Shown one piece after another: positions 53,759-64,000 of a stretch of DNA of 64,000 nucleotides. Position 1 is the stretch's first letter. Each line of letters begins with the position of its first letter. Source of the stretch: Hyposmocoma kahamanoa (lineage: Eukaryota; Arthropoda; Insecta; Lepidoptera; Cosmopterigidae); NCBI RefSeq assembly GCF_003589595.1, contig NW_020654080.1, positions 494,432 to 558,431 of the forward strand, in the 5' to 3' direction. Made by a program: the position numbers and the translations under genes. The notes beneath the pieces were generated by a model that was given only the letters and a program-made list of their open reading frames with translations, did no database searches and had not been told where the DNA came from.

Positions 53759-54462
53759 CTTTATTAATTTTCTCAATTTAGTTCACTTACGTTTCAAGTT
53801 AACAACTTAATTAATGTTCCTCGAGAAAATATAATTAAGCTTACATTAATTTGATCGCTTGTTAAATTTACTAATACGATTACAACCTTAAAATGAAAGT
53901 GCGGTCTAATTACATTAGTGCTAATAAAGTACAAAACAAACAAAACAAATCCAAATATTGTAAAATTTACAGCTTGTGTAAATTGCACTTGAAAAAAGCC
54001 ATATTTAGATCGAAATTTAGATTATGCGACAGCAGCATAAGGCCTGGCACCCATTGATTGGGTCGACATGGCAAACTAATCCTTCGACGTCCATAAATGC
54101 AAGTGCAAGCTGACGATAATTATGCGGCGGTAACCTTATCCGAAAGCATACCGTCGGGACGTAATGCTCGCAACTAGCCTCTCTTCATAAACCATACTTT
54201 AAGGAGAATATTTTGGGTGAATGATCTTCGGAAGCCTGTCGAAGCATCCCGAAGGCTGCCTTGGGTTTCTTGAGGCAGCTGGCCGATATTATATTATAGC
54301 CTACAACCATTATAATTGAAATTTCATTATATTATATTATAATTATAATATTATAATAACATTAAGGTATATTATTATTCTTCATCTAAAAATGTCCTGC
54401 CTTTCTCGTTCGTCTGTGGGTCTGGCTTGAGTGTGATTTTTGTTAATATGTAGAACGTAAAG
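53759..54462. other. Unassigned; AT-rich run
   Basis: 54285-54375 is nearly pure AT with ATTATATT repeats. 54030-54290 is unique and GC-balanced. No gene recognised. Confidence 0.4.
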
Positions 54463-54610
54463 CAACGGCGGTAGTTCAGTTGGATAACTGTTTCTTTTTG
54501 TTCGAATCCCTGCGGCGCCATGAAACTACAATTTGGCATTTACGAACATTTGTAAATGTTTAGTAGCAAACCAATATATCTCGCTAACGGTGAGGGTAAC
54601 CACCTGGAAA
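54463..54610 (+). repeat. Family E tRNA-derived SINE
   Basis: The head 'ggcggtagttcagttggata' and B box 'tgttcgaatccctgcggcgc' are followed by 'acgaacatttgtaaatgttt', 'agtagc' and 'tatctcgctaacgg'. The 3' end may continue to a GATGATGATG at 54700-54713. Confidence 0.75.
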
Positions 54611-57599
54611 ACGTGACAAGTCCCCAGCTTAACGTATTGTGATCAGAACTGTTAGCTTAGGAGACAGCCGTGTCCCGCTGTGCGATGTATAACCGGGTTG
54701 ATCATGATGATGATGTAGAGGTAGACACGTATAGAGGTAGTGCATTATGCAAAATGCAATCTTAATAAAGCATAAAGGAATATATTTAAAATTATGTAAA
54801 ACGTACTCATGTTCACTCATCCCGCTACCAACACAAATTATCCAAGAAAATAATAATTCTATCAACCAAGCAATTAGTCTCATGATGCTGGGACATGTTT
54901 TTTCCACAACAACGATGTGAAGTGGCGCTGGCGACGCGGAGACAACGCGACAGGGTCGGTTGGCGCGACATGTGCGCGCGCGCAGGTAGTTACTCTTATC
55001 TGATCTTACTTCTGATAGTGAGGAGAAGTCACACTATCGATACAATGACGTTTTCACGAGCTTTTATATCTTGCTACTGGTAATAAAAATTGTCCATGCT
55101 ACAGTGTTTTTTACCGTAATGTTAAACTTAAAAACATTTTATTATTGTGACCTTATACTATATTCTTGATAAGTTTATTTTTTTTTTACTACAACAGAAA
55201 TGTAGTAAAATGGACATTAAAACTTAACACTTGCTTATTTGATTCAAATTCATAATGAAATTCTATTATTTATTTCTGTCCGCCTTTATTATTTGTGTTC
55301 GTTTTACTGCATACATATCATACTTTTTTATGTATATAAACAGTCCTACAATCATTTGTACATTGTACTCATGTAGTTCAATCAGTCAAAAAAAACAAAT
55401 AAAATGTGTATTTTATAAGAAATCTCCAGATTCGTGGAATATCGCTCAAATATCGACAAATTTTACGTTACATGTTACCGTCCCTATGCATGTCTTGTTT
55501 AAAATACATGGAGTGCTCAAGATTTTTTTCGTCAAAAAAAGAGCCAAGCTAAGGACGTCTTATTTGTGCTTGGTCTTGAAACGGCCAGACTAAAACTTCG
55601 ATAATTCACCGCCAGCAACTTTTTCTAACGAAACGCATTTTGCATTTCTGTAGACGTATTTTTTAAGGCCAATTTGTTCGAACTAAGCATTTAAATAAAT
55701 AAATAAAATATATTGGGTGATTGCACCAATGACGAAAAGCGTGTCCTGAAATTGTAACAACTTATTTATTTTTAAACATAGTATCAATAGTGGTTAGTTT
55801 ACTTGATAGATATAATCCTCAAGAAAGATTATGCTGTAGTAAATTTCATAAAAAAGCTATTACAATTATTATTAAAAAAAACCTAAACATCAATTTCTCT
55901 AAATCTCCAGTAATGAAGACCAAAAATCCAATAATGAACACCCAGTAATTAAACTTGCCTGTAAAAAAGTGTTACTATGATAGAATAAAAATTAGTCCTA
56001 AATCTGATTAGAAATGAATTTAAAAAAAAATGTCGAACACTTGTTTCTTGCCGGTCATTGGACCACCACCTTCCTTACGTCTATTGGGATGATTGTTGTG
56101 ACGGCATTTATTTATCTTCCATTTTTATTTTAAGTTACCTACGTAAATTTAGTAGTACACCTCTCGCTAACTAAAAGAAGGGCACAACGCTAGGACAATC
56201 TGTGATATACCCAACTCGCATAGGGCACGCGTCGTTGGTTATGTTCCTATTAGAACGTTCATTTGATACGCAAATGTTGTCTTCTAAATAATATATTAGG
56301 TTGCAATCATGATCAGGTCGTATTTTGCATACTACATTGTATATTGTATCATACTCGAATAAATATGGTTATTGAAGTGTATCACTTTTGCAAACTGTTA
56401 CATAGAATGTGTTAAACCTATTCACAATGAAATCAAATATTATAGTTAAAGTTGTTATTGTTGAGAAATTTTAATTACATATGACATGTTACTTTTATAT
56501 CGGTATTGCCAATGAATATTTCTTAATGCCATAGACTGTGTCATCATAACTTTCTTTTTGTCATCTTTTGGTATTAATGTTGGTCATAGCCAATACCGCC
56601 AAAACTGCTATTCCTTAATGATGTTTGCCGGTTTTGGCGAGAAGAAATTTGTATAAATAAATAGAATATAATATTTTGTGTCGGGTCTTTTTCCTTTTGT
56701 ACTCTGACTAGAGAAATAAACCATCACAAGCGAATTACTTTTTATTTAATAATATGTTCACTATGCTATACGTTTTCTAGTCAACGTCCAATATGAAAGG
56801 CTTTTATTCGATCTTATGAACCGTTTGTTTGTTTTAATTACTGCAGTTACTATCATTTATTGTGCTAATTTGCAATTAAACTTTTAATTGAGGCTAGCTC
56901 ACGACAGTACATATACTATTCTCATAAAAATAACCATAAAGAGTACGATTAATAAACCTCAATAACAACGAGCGAATGAGTACCTTCACGTACGCCTTTC
57001 ACTTTAAAACAGCTTTAAAATAGTTCATAATAAGACTGATAATGGTCATAGTATACGACAATAACAACAATAGCTCAGTGTGTTCGCATCGATTGTAGAG
57101 CAGTTAGTCTGGACCGGTGATCGAACCACTGGACCACCCGCGTCGCGAATACGTTACTCAATGATAATGCACTGTGGTTGCAACCGGCTGATGTATTTTA
57201 TTGCGCGGACGCATGCAATTCGATTTAACTACTCACGGAAACCAAAGTTATTAAGTATATGTTAGCAATGTTATAAATTAAGTGAAACTATTGGTTGGGA
57301 AGCAGTACTTATTAAAAAACCTAGTGTTGTCACTTTAACATTTATTGCTTCAGGAAAGAATTAAAGTTAGTTTTCAGCCCTAGTTCTTCCGCCTTAGTAT
57401 TATCTCCTGCAGTGATTGACACATATTTTGTCTTACGTAGAATATTTTATCCATGTTTTTGAACACCCTCGAATGCCTGTACGCGCATACACATGATAAA
57501 ATTAACTTTATGTAGTTGCGCAGAAATGATCCTATCAACATACATATATTTTGCTACATAAGAATATGCTGTTTATCATTGACTTACAATTATATGGAC
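54611..57599. other. 3-kb stretch, mostly unassigned
   Basis: 54915-54995 is GC-rich with a GCGCGCGCGC run. A scrap of family E ('tttagtagtacacctctcgc') lies at 56148-56170. A weak inverted pair cggtattgccaatga/tcatagccaataccg spans 56501-56598. A 112-codon plus frame (55255-55593) has no recognisable domain. No exon is supported. Confidence 0.4.
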
Positions 57600-57865
57600 G
57601 TCAGGTCCGCGCTAAAAAGTGTCCGAACTTATAGGGCGTTAAAATTGTATACAGAGCGTCATTCACGCTTTAGTCTTCATTTGTTCGACTGACAGCGAAG
57701 CAAGCAAAATTAGACAGTACTGCGATGACATTACAATTTAAATTCAACGTTTTAGCTTTTTCATGTTCCTTTACATGTCATTACGTTTAAATAGGTTGAC
57801 TTGGGACATTTTTTTCGTGGTTTTTGTATTAGACCCGTCGTCCATTTATTTGTAAGTCAGTGCTG
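57600..57865 (+). repeat. Family C repeat, 5' part
   Basis: Starts 'aggtccgcgctaaaaagtgt' and passes through 'ctttagtcttcatttgttcg', 'actgacagcg' and 'aaataggttgacttgggaca' to 'cgtcgtccatttatttgtaa'. It has about 40 nt extra relative to 29119 ('ttttagctttttcatgttcc' region). It stops where the 29.1-kb copy continues. Confidence 0.8.
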
Positions 57866-58014
57866 TTTGTTGAATATTTACTTACTTACTTACAAAATGT
57901 TACGTCGTAACACTGAATCCAATTTTTATGTATTTTAATCATTGATTTCGCAAAAGGAAAAGGACTGACAAGAACAAAACGAAGTAAACGTACTCAATGT
58001 TCAAGATTCAATGA
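57866..58014. other. AT-rich spacer
   Basis: A TTAC tandem run at 57880-57895. Nothing else. Confidence 0.4.
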
Positions 58015-58160
58015 TCTATAGGGTGCATTACTTTAAGGTCGTCTGCAAACAATAGAGAATGTGCACCCCCAATACACGTCCTGAGGTCGTCTACCATTAT
58101 TTAAAATAGCGTTGGGCACAGGTTACTTCCCTGGCTCACGCCGGAGCGAGTACAGAAATC
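58015..58160 (-). pseudogene. Short LINE reverse transcriptase fragment
   Basis: The minus strand reads TRSGVSQGSNLCPTLF, a TAA, then IMVDDLRTC, IGGAHSLLFADDLKVMHPI. GVSQGSNLCP corresponds to the GVPQGSNLGP box and LLFADDLKV to the catalytic FADD box, spaced as in LINE RTs. Only these two motifs survive. Confidence 0.75.
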
Positions 58161-58806
58161 CCTTTTTCAAAATTCAAATTTCTTCTTTATTATCGCTGCA
58201 CATAGTCCAAATTTATAAAAATCGCCTATCCATACACCCTCGTTTTCACATATACTCACATACATATATTTATGCTCTTAGTTTATACACACATTACCTT
58301 ATTTAATTAACCCACTGATTTGTTATAAATTCTCAGTTTTAAGCTTAGGAATGTTATAAACAGAGACATATATATAGATATATTTGTTTTCTCGAAATTC
58401 ATATAAAACCAAAATAAGTGTTTTTAAAATTATTTAGGCATCTTCTGATTACAAAATCACTTGCCCGCGGAAGGAAACGTCTCTGTTTATCCACAGTCAT
58501 GGTGCTTTTGCAGTTTATAATGGCACAATTATGCATTTTTCGGGTTTTCGACTGGTGTTTATCTACGATAACGGTCGAGCGCGTTCTGAAGTGTAGCAAC
58601 GGCAAGTAAGTGAATTTGACTTACTTAGGGCACGCGAAGTACGTACACTCGCGGCGTCTATCTAGATATATGTCTGTGGTTATAAAGCTTTCCCAACACA
58701 AGAGCACATTTGTTTAATTGGAGAACCTGATCTACCATTGTTGAACCAAATTAAGAAATAAATTAATGTTATATTTCGTTTCTATCTACTGGTGGCGCCC
58801 TCTATC
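58161..58806. other. Unassigned sequence
   Basis: AT-rich. Open frames under 70 codons only. Nothing recognised. Confidence 0.4.
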
Positions 58807-58838
58807 TAGAACTGAGTCTATATATAGACTCAGTTCTA
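58807..58838. repeat. 32-bp perfect palindrome
   Basis: Centre CTATATATAG with arms tagaactgagt/actcagttcta and no spacer. Confidence 0.9.
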
Positions 58839-59757
58839 TCCTTCTCTTTACAATCTTTTCAATAAGTACGTATTATTATTACGTAGTTTTCATATTACAC
58901 AGGACTCCGAAAGTTATCTTTTGTAGGTTGGAATTGAGCCTCTCTTAAAACCATTACGTTTCCGTTGCAGATAAATAAACTCATACTTACATCATCTTTA
59001 TTTCATACGTAAGCAAATTACACTTCAACTTTTCATATTGATTAATCTCCAGGTAGTGCTCATTCGTAAGGCAGTCTCCCCTGAGAACAATGAGCAAGAA
59101 ACTCTAGGAGTTGCTGTTTATAGATCTAAATATACAATTGTATAAATTTATCATTTACAACACTTATTTCAAACATTATAGATAAGCTACCTTCATAAGC
59201 TAAATGGGTCACTACTACGGATTTTTGTCATCCAAGCACGCAGAAACTAATAAATAACCTTCAGTATAAAGCTTTTGTTCACTATAGTTTTAAACCTCAT
59301 GAATGGCAAATTTTGAATACCCACCGGAATCTTACTGAAGCACAAGTTTTACTATTCTCTATGAGGCTAGAAAAAGCTAGACAGAAGCATCTGTGCAACA
59401 ACACAAGACTTTAAACAGTCTACAGAACATTCCGCCACTTCTCGATTCTTAGTCATCATCCCAATGGGACGATTTTGTGATCACACATGATTTATCGAGT
59501 CAAGTGGTTTCGCATGCTCGCGATAATATTTCTGAGAATATCTTCTTAACAGCGGGCCCCTAATGTGCAAAAAATATTTGTCTAATGGATTGTGCGGGAG
59601 CGGAAAAAACACGTGAGATAATGTACATATACTCAGGAACCACATACTTACTTGTTTCATTCTTTGTACTTCTTATTTATCTAGTTCAGAAATGGATATA
59701 AAACAAAATTATTCTTGGGGCGATAAACATATACAAACTAGCACTACAGTCTGGAAT
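58839..59757. other. Mostly unassigned
   Basis: 59050-59125 resembles a LINE 3' end ('gtgctcattcgtaaggcagt', 'ctcccctgagaacaatgagc', 'aagaaactctaggagtt'), related to 21783-21820. No gene seen. Confidence 0.4.
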
Positions 59758-59970
59758 AGCCTTAAATCGCGAAGATCATAGGGGCACTACCACTGCGCCC
59801 ATCACCCTGAGACATAAGTTGACAAGGCCCATGTGCTTTTAATTTCACCAGCACCCTTACACTTCAAAAGCAGAATGCAGTAATGCTCACATTACAGCTT
59901 GGTGGCAGAAATAGGTAAGGTGGCAATACTTCTCTGGACAAATTCTTTTAGAAGGAGCTCTCTACTGCTA
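59758..59970 (-). repeat. Family A retroposon copy, 3' end missing
   Basis: On the minus strand it runs from the head 'gtagcagtagagagctcctt' equivalent to 'gatcttcgcgatttaagg'. The last third and the A tail are lost. Confidence 0.88.
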
Positions 59971-60461
59971 CAAAAAAGTTATATGCGAAACTTAATTTGA
60001 AATGCAACATAAGCTTTTTGGCGTACAATACTCCCTTCTCTATCCCAGTTCTATTCTAAATTTCCTCGCGCTGGTTAAGCATTTTAAGCGAATAATTATA
60101 AAATAATTGTCTTTGACTGGTCATACCAAAACAGTGGCAATAGAATGATCTGAATGCCATGCGGTGTTAATATGTGTCCGTCGTCGCCGGAAGCGTTGCC
60201 GTTCTTGCAGGATAAATAAATCGGTCGACACTCGTGTTTCGCTGTCTTCGGCGCCAGCGCACCATCCGTTCATTCCGTACTGTACCATGTTTATGTGATA
60301 TTTACTTGTCATGATTAATAATGGCAAATGAAATGTGTGGTATTTGCTTACGTATTCTTAGGAGTTGGAGTCGATACTAATATTTTGTTCTTCTTTCTGT
60401 CCTTATCTCACGCTAGATGGTGTCAGCATAATTTTCTTCCACTTTCCCCTATACTTTCCAG
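59971..60461. other. Unassigned sequence
   Basis: 60150-60290 is GC-balanced unique DNA. A 68-codon minus frame has no domain. Confidence 0.35.
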
Positions 60462-60725
60462 AACTCAGAGGATGCAAGTCACTACAAGCTGCTAAATAGG
60501 CAGATATCGAAGTCTTTGACTAGCGACATACGTCAATTTAATACAGAGCGTATTAAAGAGGCCATGGAGCGGAACAAAGGCTCCAAGGTGTTCGCGAGCG
60601 ATCTGTCTATTGGGCAAAGCCAACTGACGAAGCTGAATCATTTCATCTAACCCTGAAATCCTGAGGGAGATGAGAGTTTCTGTCGACAGCTATACTCCAC
60701 AAAAGCACCTGTTCGCGCCTAAACC
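60462..60725 (+). pseudogene. APE-type LINE linker fragment
   Basis: The plus strand reads YKLLNRQISKSLTSDIRQFN, ERIKEAMERNKGSKVFASDL and SIGQSQLTKL, then after stops and shifts a PEILRE...QLY-like piece. This is the segment between endonuclease and RT in an APE-type LINE common in Lepidoptera (LNR..KSLR.DLR, E..KGSKVF, Q.TKL, PEIL.E...FY..LY). Neither catalytic domain is present. It may belong to the same family as the tail at 13.3-14.3 kb. Confidence 0.75.
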
Positions 60726-60800
60726 GATGACCCAATTTTAATGAATTTTGGTATAAAGATGAATGTGATCTAGGAAAAGGTCATAGGCTATTTTTTGTCG
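60726..60800 (+). repeat. Common retroposon segment
   Basis: 'cgatgacccaattttaatga', 'attttggtataaagatgaat' and 'ggtcataggctattttttgt' match a short segment widely repeated in lepidopteran genomes. Confidence 0.45.
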
Positions 60801-61134
60801 CAAAAATAAATCTTAAAGTGAGTGAAATAGGACATGAAAGTTTGTATGATGAACCAATAAAACTGGGAATATTAGTATAGTACAGCAAGTACTTATTCTT
60901 CGCAGGCGAGGTCGCGGGCACCAACTAGTTTGATATAAAAACCCAGATAAGCTATACCCCGGGGTTTTAGCACAAAAAAAAGCTTTGCAGTATACATATT
61001 GTTCAGCATTTTCCTCATGCGAACGCGTGCTAAAACTTCACTTTGACTAGGCCGATCTTGGTCCCCCCACCTCCCGCTCTCACCGCTCCGATTCCTGACA
61101 TAATTTATATCCAAACTTGCTTCGTTATTGCTTT
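60801..61134. other. Unassigned sequence
   Basis: No gene or family recognised. Confidence 0.4.
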
Positions 61135-61356
61135 AGCGTGAAACACATAGGGAATGGGTGCGGGTCGGGCACCTATCGGGTCGGAAGCACGGCGGTTGAC
61201 TTCCGTGTATTTGGACAACACAAGCGGATGAAGGATCAGACCTACGCCTGTACCGCGCCAGCGCGTGGTGTGTTGTCGTCCATATAAATACACGGAATTA
61301 CAACCGCCGTACTCCCGACCCGACGCGCGCCCGACCCACACCTGCTATATTCCGTG
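61135..61356. mobile_element. Foldback MITE-like element D, copy 2
   Basis: The left end AGCGTGAAACACA is the same as in the 41230 copy. The inner arms share 'gggtgcgggtcggg' and 'tccgtgtatttggacaacac', opposed by 'gtcgtccatataaatacacg' and 'cgcgcccgaccca'. The right terminus has diverged. It abuts a family A copy. Confidence 0.72.
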
Positions 61357-61357
61357 T

Positions 61358-61580
61358 AATAAGTTGACAAGTCCAGTGTCCATGGCGCCACGACACAGGG
61401 TTTTCCCTAGTGCGGGGCTATATTGAGTGTGTGCGTTATTATTATTATTAATTTCACCAGCACCCTTACCCTTCAAAACCGGAACACAGTAATGCTGACA
61501 TTACTGCTAGGCGGCAAAAATAGATAAGGTGGCAGTACTTCCCTGGACGAACTCTTTCACAAGGACCTCTACAGCTCTAC
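61358..61580 (-). repeat. Family A copy split by a family S tail
   Basis: 'ataagttgacaagtcca' (61359-61375) and 'atttcaccagcacccttacc' onward (61450-61580) are consecutive parts of antisense family A, ending with the head near 'ctctacagctcta'. The 75 nt between are foreign. Confidence 0.85.
61376..61450 (+). repeat. Family S SINE 3' fragment, nested
   Basis: 'gtgtccatggcgccacgaca', 'cagggttttccctagtgcgg' and 'ggctatattgagtgtgtgcg' plus a TTATTATT tail. The tRNA-like head is missing: a 5'-truncated insertion into family A. Confidence 0.85.
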
Positions 61581-61984
61581 AAATGTTTTCATTAAACTCA
61601 ATTTCCTAGGTCTACCATTGTCATTCAAACTTCATATTCTATCTCGTCACCAATCGTTATTTCGTTCATATAAATATATATATGTATATGCGACTACACT
61701 CCGTAACATTTAGCTCGATTAGAATGACACCGTGTCGATGTTAATAAACCAGTGATGGGATACGGTCAGTGAAATTAATATTCCATGACAAAATATGTCG
61801 ATGATAAATAAATCATGACATATTTAAATTAATATAAATAACTCATAGTCGTATAATTAATTAATAGAGCTCGGTCTACGAACAATGGCGAATAGGCGTG
61901 GCTTCTGTATGTTAGTTTTCAGTTTACTTTCCGTATTTATGTAACTGATACCTAATGTACCTAAGTAATGATAAAATATTGAAT
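61581..61984. other. Unassigned AT-rich sequence
   Basis: Nothing recognised. Confidence 0.4.
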
Positions 61985-62085
61985 AAGTCCCCGACCCGCA
62001 TTAGGCGGCGACATTGACCTAAACGAGTGGAGACCCGTGCCCCGGCAGAGGGCGGTATAAATGACGTATGGTACATAGAATAACT
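61985..62085 (+). repeat. Retroposon 3' end
   Basis: 'gacccgcattaggcggcgac' and 'gagtggagacccgtgccccg', 'gcagagggcggtataaatga' form a LINE/SINE 3' end like those at 2220 and 52000. Confidence 0.5.
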
Positions 62086-62148
62086 ATTTAACTAAAACTG
62101 AATGTGTAATGAAAAAAAATTCAAATCATTCACATGACATTCTGTCAT

Positions 62149-62326
62149 TAACTGCGTCTGTGGCCAAATGGTTACCATGCCGGACTGCCACGCAAAGGTC
62201 CCAAGTTCGATTCTCGGGCCGGTAAAAATATTTGTATGGCCTACATTGATTTCTCTCGTGTCTTTGGGTATAATTCGTGATTGTCTTTGTGTGTGTCCAT
62301 GGCATCCGCGACACTACGTTATGTTA
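62149..62326 (+). repeat. Family S tRNA-derived SINE
   Basis: A box 'gtggccaaatggttacc', B box 'aagttcgattctcgggccgg', then 'gtatggcctacattgatttc' and 'gtccatggcatccgcgacac'. The 3' 'gtttccctagtgcgggg' part is deleted. Confidence 0.88.
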
Positions 62327-62794
62327 ACTCCAACAATAATTATTTATCAATGGTTAGTGAGTTTCGTTATCGCATGTTAGGATTGGATGTAAAATACGTA
62401 ATTGCTTTTTTTGTCGTTTTTAAAAAAAAAACATTTGCAAGACGCTGCTATAAATTTACGTGGTCCTAATTTTGCGGACCTACAAGATCCAATCAAGCAA
62501 ATTTTTACGGAATATAACTAATTTCCTGAAAACTTGTGACACACGTGTAGTAATGAAACTTGATTATACAAATGTATCAGAGAACGTAAATAAAGGTAAC
62601 AAGGAACAATCGTGAAGCGAGTATCATATAATCTCCTTTACAGCCATCCATTGAGTCAATTTAAATTGAATTGCGATTGATCACGACATAATAATCCCTT
62701 GAAGATGGCAGATAAAAATTCAATGTTACAGCTTTTTACTTTTTACTCTTTTACTCTGTGGGATCAATGAGATCAAAGGAAATTATTCTTGGTC
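62327..62794. other. Unassigned sequence
   Basis: Nothing recognised. Confidence 0.4.
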
Positions 62795-62850
62795 ATCAAA
62801 CGACCGATCTTAGTACCAATAATAATAACAAACTAGTAATAATTATTTTT
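62795..62850 (+). repeat. Family B tail fragment
   Basis: 'gaccgatcttagtaccaata' then 'ataataacaaactagt' is the family B tail, ending before 'ggagtaatttc'. Confidence 0.6.
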
Positions 62851-62924
62851 ATTTTGATAATATACAGGTAAGATAAAAAAAAACAATAAAAACTTAAATA
62901 CCTGAAAGTAAAACTAGGATTTTT

Positions 62925-63475
62925 AAATTATATGAATAAAATTGGGTCCCCGCGGCAAGGTGCCGGAGATGCTGGCAGCGTTCCCCCTTTGTATCGCTAT
63001 GCTAATGCGTTGGGCAAGGTCGCTGCCGGCCTTTGGGTTTCCCAGACAGTCTATTATTTTTTTGGATACAATTTTGTACAGATATAATAAGATATATTTT
63101 GTATAGAAGGGCACTGGGACCCTAAAGCGTGTAACCAGTGGCCAGATTCCCACTAGGACGCCGCTTCCAGACGCACTCGGTCTATTGGGGTGCAATGATT
63201 TATTAAGTCATTTAAAGTCCTTTTGCACGGTATATTATCCCAGCTCCTTTGAATTTTGGGATCGGATGGAGAATTTTCGTTGGAGCAGGCCTGGTTCCAG
63301 GCGTTTCTGGACTCATTTAACCACGTCACCTCGCAGTTTGTTGGCGGAAGCCTTAGGATACTGCCTACGAAGTTGACCGTGCTGTAGATTGAGGACAAAA
63401 AGGCCGGACGAGCTATGGCGGATATACTCCTGACGCCTAGACGCATAAAAACTTGCAACTATTTAAAACCCAGAG
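62925..63475 (-). pseudogene. LINE C-terminal coding tail, internally deleted
   Basis: On the minus strand: MRLGVRSISAIARPAFLSS, then SWDNIPCKRTLNDLI and DRVRLEAAS, a TAG, and WESGHWLHAL. A large deletion and a frameshift follow, joining to KKIIDCLGNPKAGS and QRISIAIQRGNAASISGTLP. The first half corresponds to the '(G)LRS...ARPAFLSS...WD.P.C' part and the last to the QRIS.AIQRGNAAS block seen also at 10.7 kb. Both belong to the long C-terminal domain after the RT of one LINE type. No catalytic motif remains. Confidence 0.78.
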
Positions 63476-63664
63476 GAAATGTGTCGGGGCCATGTTTGGT
63501 GATTTGGTGCAGGGAAGCAAGAGCAAGCTTACTTTAAAAAACCCTACCATCAATTTAAGAGGCATGTGTATTTGTCAATCTAATCTGATAACTTTAATTT
63601 AGTCAAAACTAAGTAAATATCCTAGAAACATAAGAAATAAAATAGAAATACGGCGCAAACAACA
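63476..63664. other. Unassigned sequence
   Basis: Nothing recognised. Confidence 0.4.
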
Positions 63665-63668
63665 CTAA

Positions 63669-63843
63669 GAGTCGTATTCCAGAAATCTACTCAATGCTCA
63701 AGTCAGGATTTGAGCAGACTTGAGTATGATTTCAAGCACTGGAAATACGACCCTAATGGCAAGGACTTGAGTATGATTTTCAGTGCTCACTGCAATACTC
63801 AAGTCCTGACTTATGTATTGAGTAGAGTTCTGGAATACGACTC
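63669..63843. mobile_element. Foldback MITE with 4-bp target duplication
   Basis: A 175-bp element with ends GAGTCGTATTCCAGA and its complement. Inverted similarity runs through 'tctactcaatgctcaagtca' and further inward, so that nearly the whole element can fold. CTAA flanks both sides (63665-63668 and 63844-63847). If the duplication is TAA only, PIF/Harbinger-type mobilisation is possible. Confidence 0.82.
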
Positions 63844-63847
63844 CTAA

Positions 63848-64000
63848 TTTGGAATTTTATAATAAGACGGTATTTGTACGTAAAAGTATTAAATTGTAGG
63901 CTATTTAAAATCAAATTGCATAATTTGTTAGTTATTCAATGTTACTACTGTATGGATGATTTTTTTATTTGATAACATAAAATGTAAGATTTGGCTATTG
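63848..64000. other. AT-rich end of window
   Basis: Nothing recognised. Confidence 0.4.

Overview
This window looks like non-coding DNA from an insect nuclear genome, most likely a moth or butterfly. The case for Lepidoptera is inference. It rests on AT-rich unique sequence, dense tRNA-derived SINEs, retroposon 3' ends of the 'cccagcattgggacgt' type followed by GATGAT repeats, several APE-type non-LTR retrotransposon relics and an intact mariner. I found no complete host gene. The only host-coding hints are a possible 34-nt microexon at 53719-53752 and a weaker candidate near 21017. One run of ten Ns at 24507-24516 marks an assembly gap.

Most of the recognisable content is mobile DNA. A short A-tailed retroposon, called family A here, has about 25 full or partial copies spread over the window; one subfamily has a longer 5' end (6.7-7.1 and 20.3-20.9 kb). 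Three tRNA-like SINE families are present: family S (GTTATT tail), family B (TATTAATAAT tail) and family E (CTCTCGCTAA motif). Non-LTR retrotransposon relics lie at 3.1-4.7, 10.7-11.1, 13.3-14.3, 18.4-19.0, 21.9-24.5, 47.0-48.1, 52.4-52.7, 58.0-58.2, 60.5-60.7 and 62.9-63.5 kb. The one at 21.9-24.5 kb is the best preserved: its endonuclease and reverse transcriptase are broken by a single in-frame TAA before the assembly gap. A full mariner with an open D,D34D transposase and matched terminal repeats occupies 43644-44930.

The most unusual content is a set of foldback elements at 11.3, 41.6 and 50.7 kb, plus a solo copy at 26.7 kb. They share one terminal repeat. In two of them the inverted repeats bracket the C-terminal end of a GIY-YIG endonuclease of the Penelope-like type. 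The three carry about 90, about 44 and 0 codons of it. The 11.3-kb copy has perfect 91-bp arms and a 14-bp target duplication, and the solo copy has a 9-bp duplication.

Other structures include long-inverted-repeat MITE-like elements (41.2, 61.1, 63.7, 46.0 and 17.9 kb), unexplained hairpins (4.75, 35.85, 53.24 and 58.81 kb), inverted pairs of family A (39.5-40.0 and 49.0 kb) and several nested insertions. The interval 29.9-34.9 kb is notably poor in recognisable repeats. Family assignments come from reading motifs by eye, and none was checked against a database.
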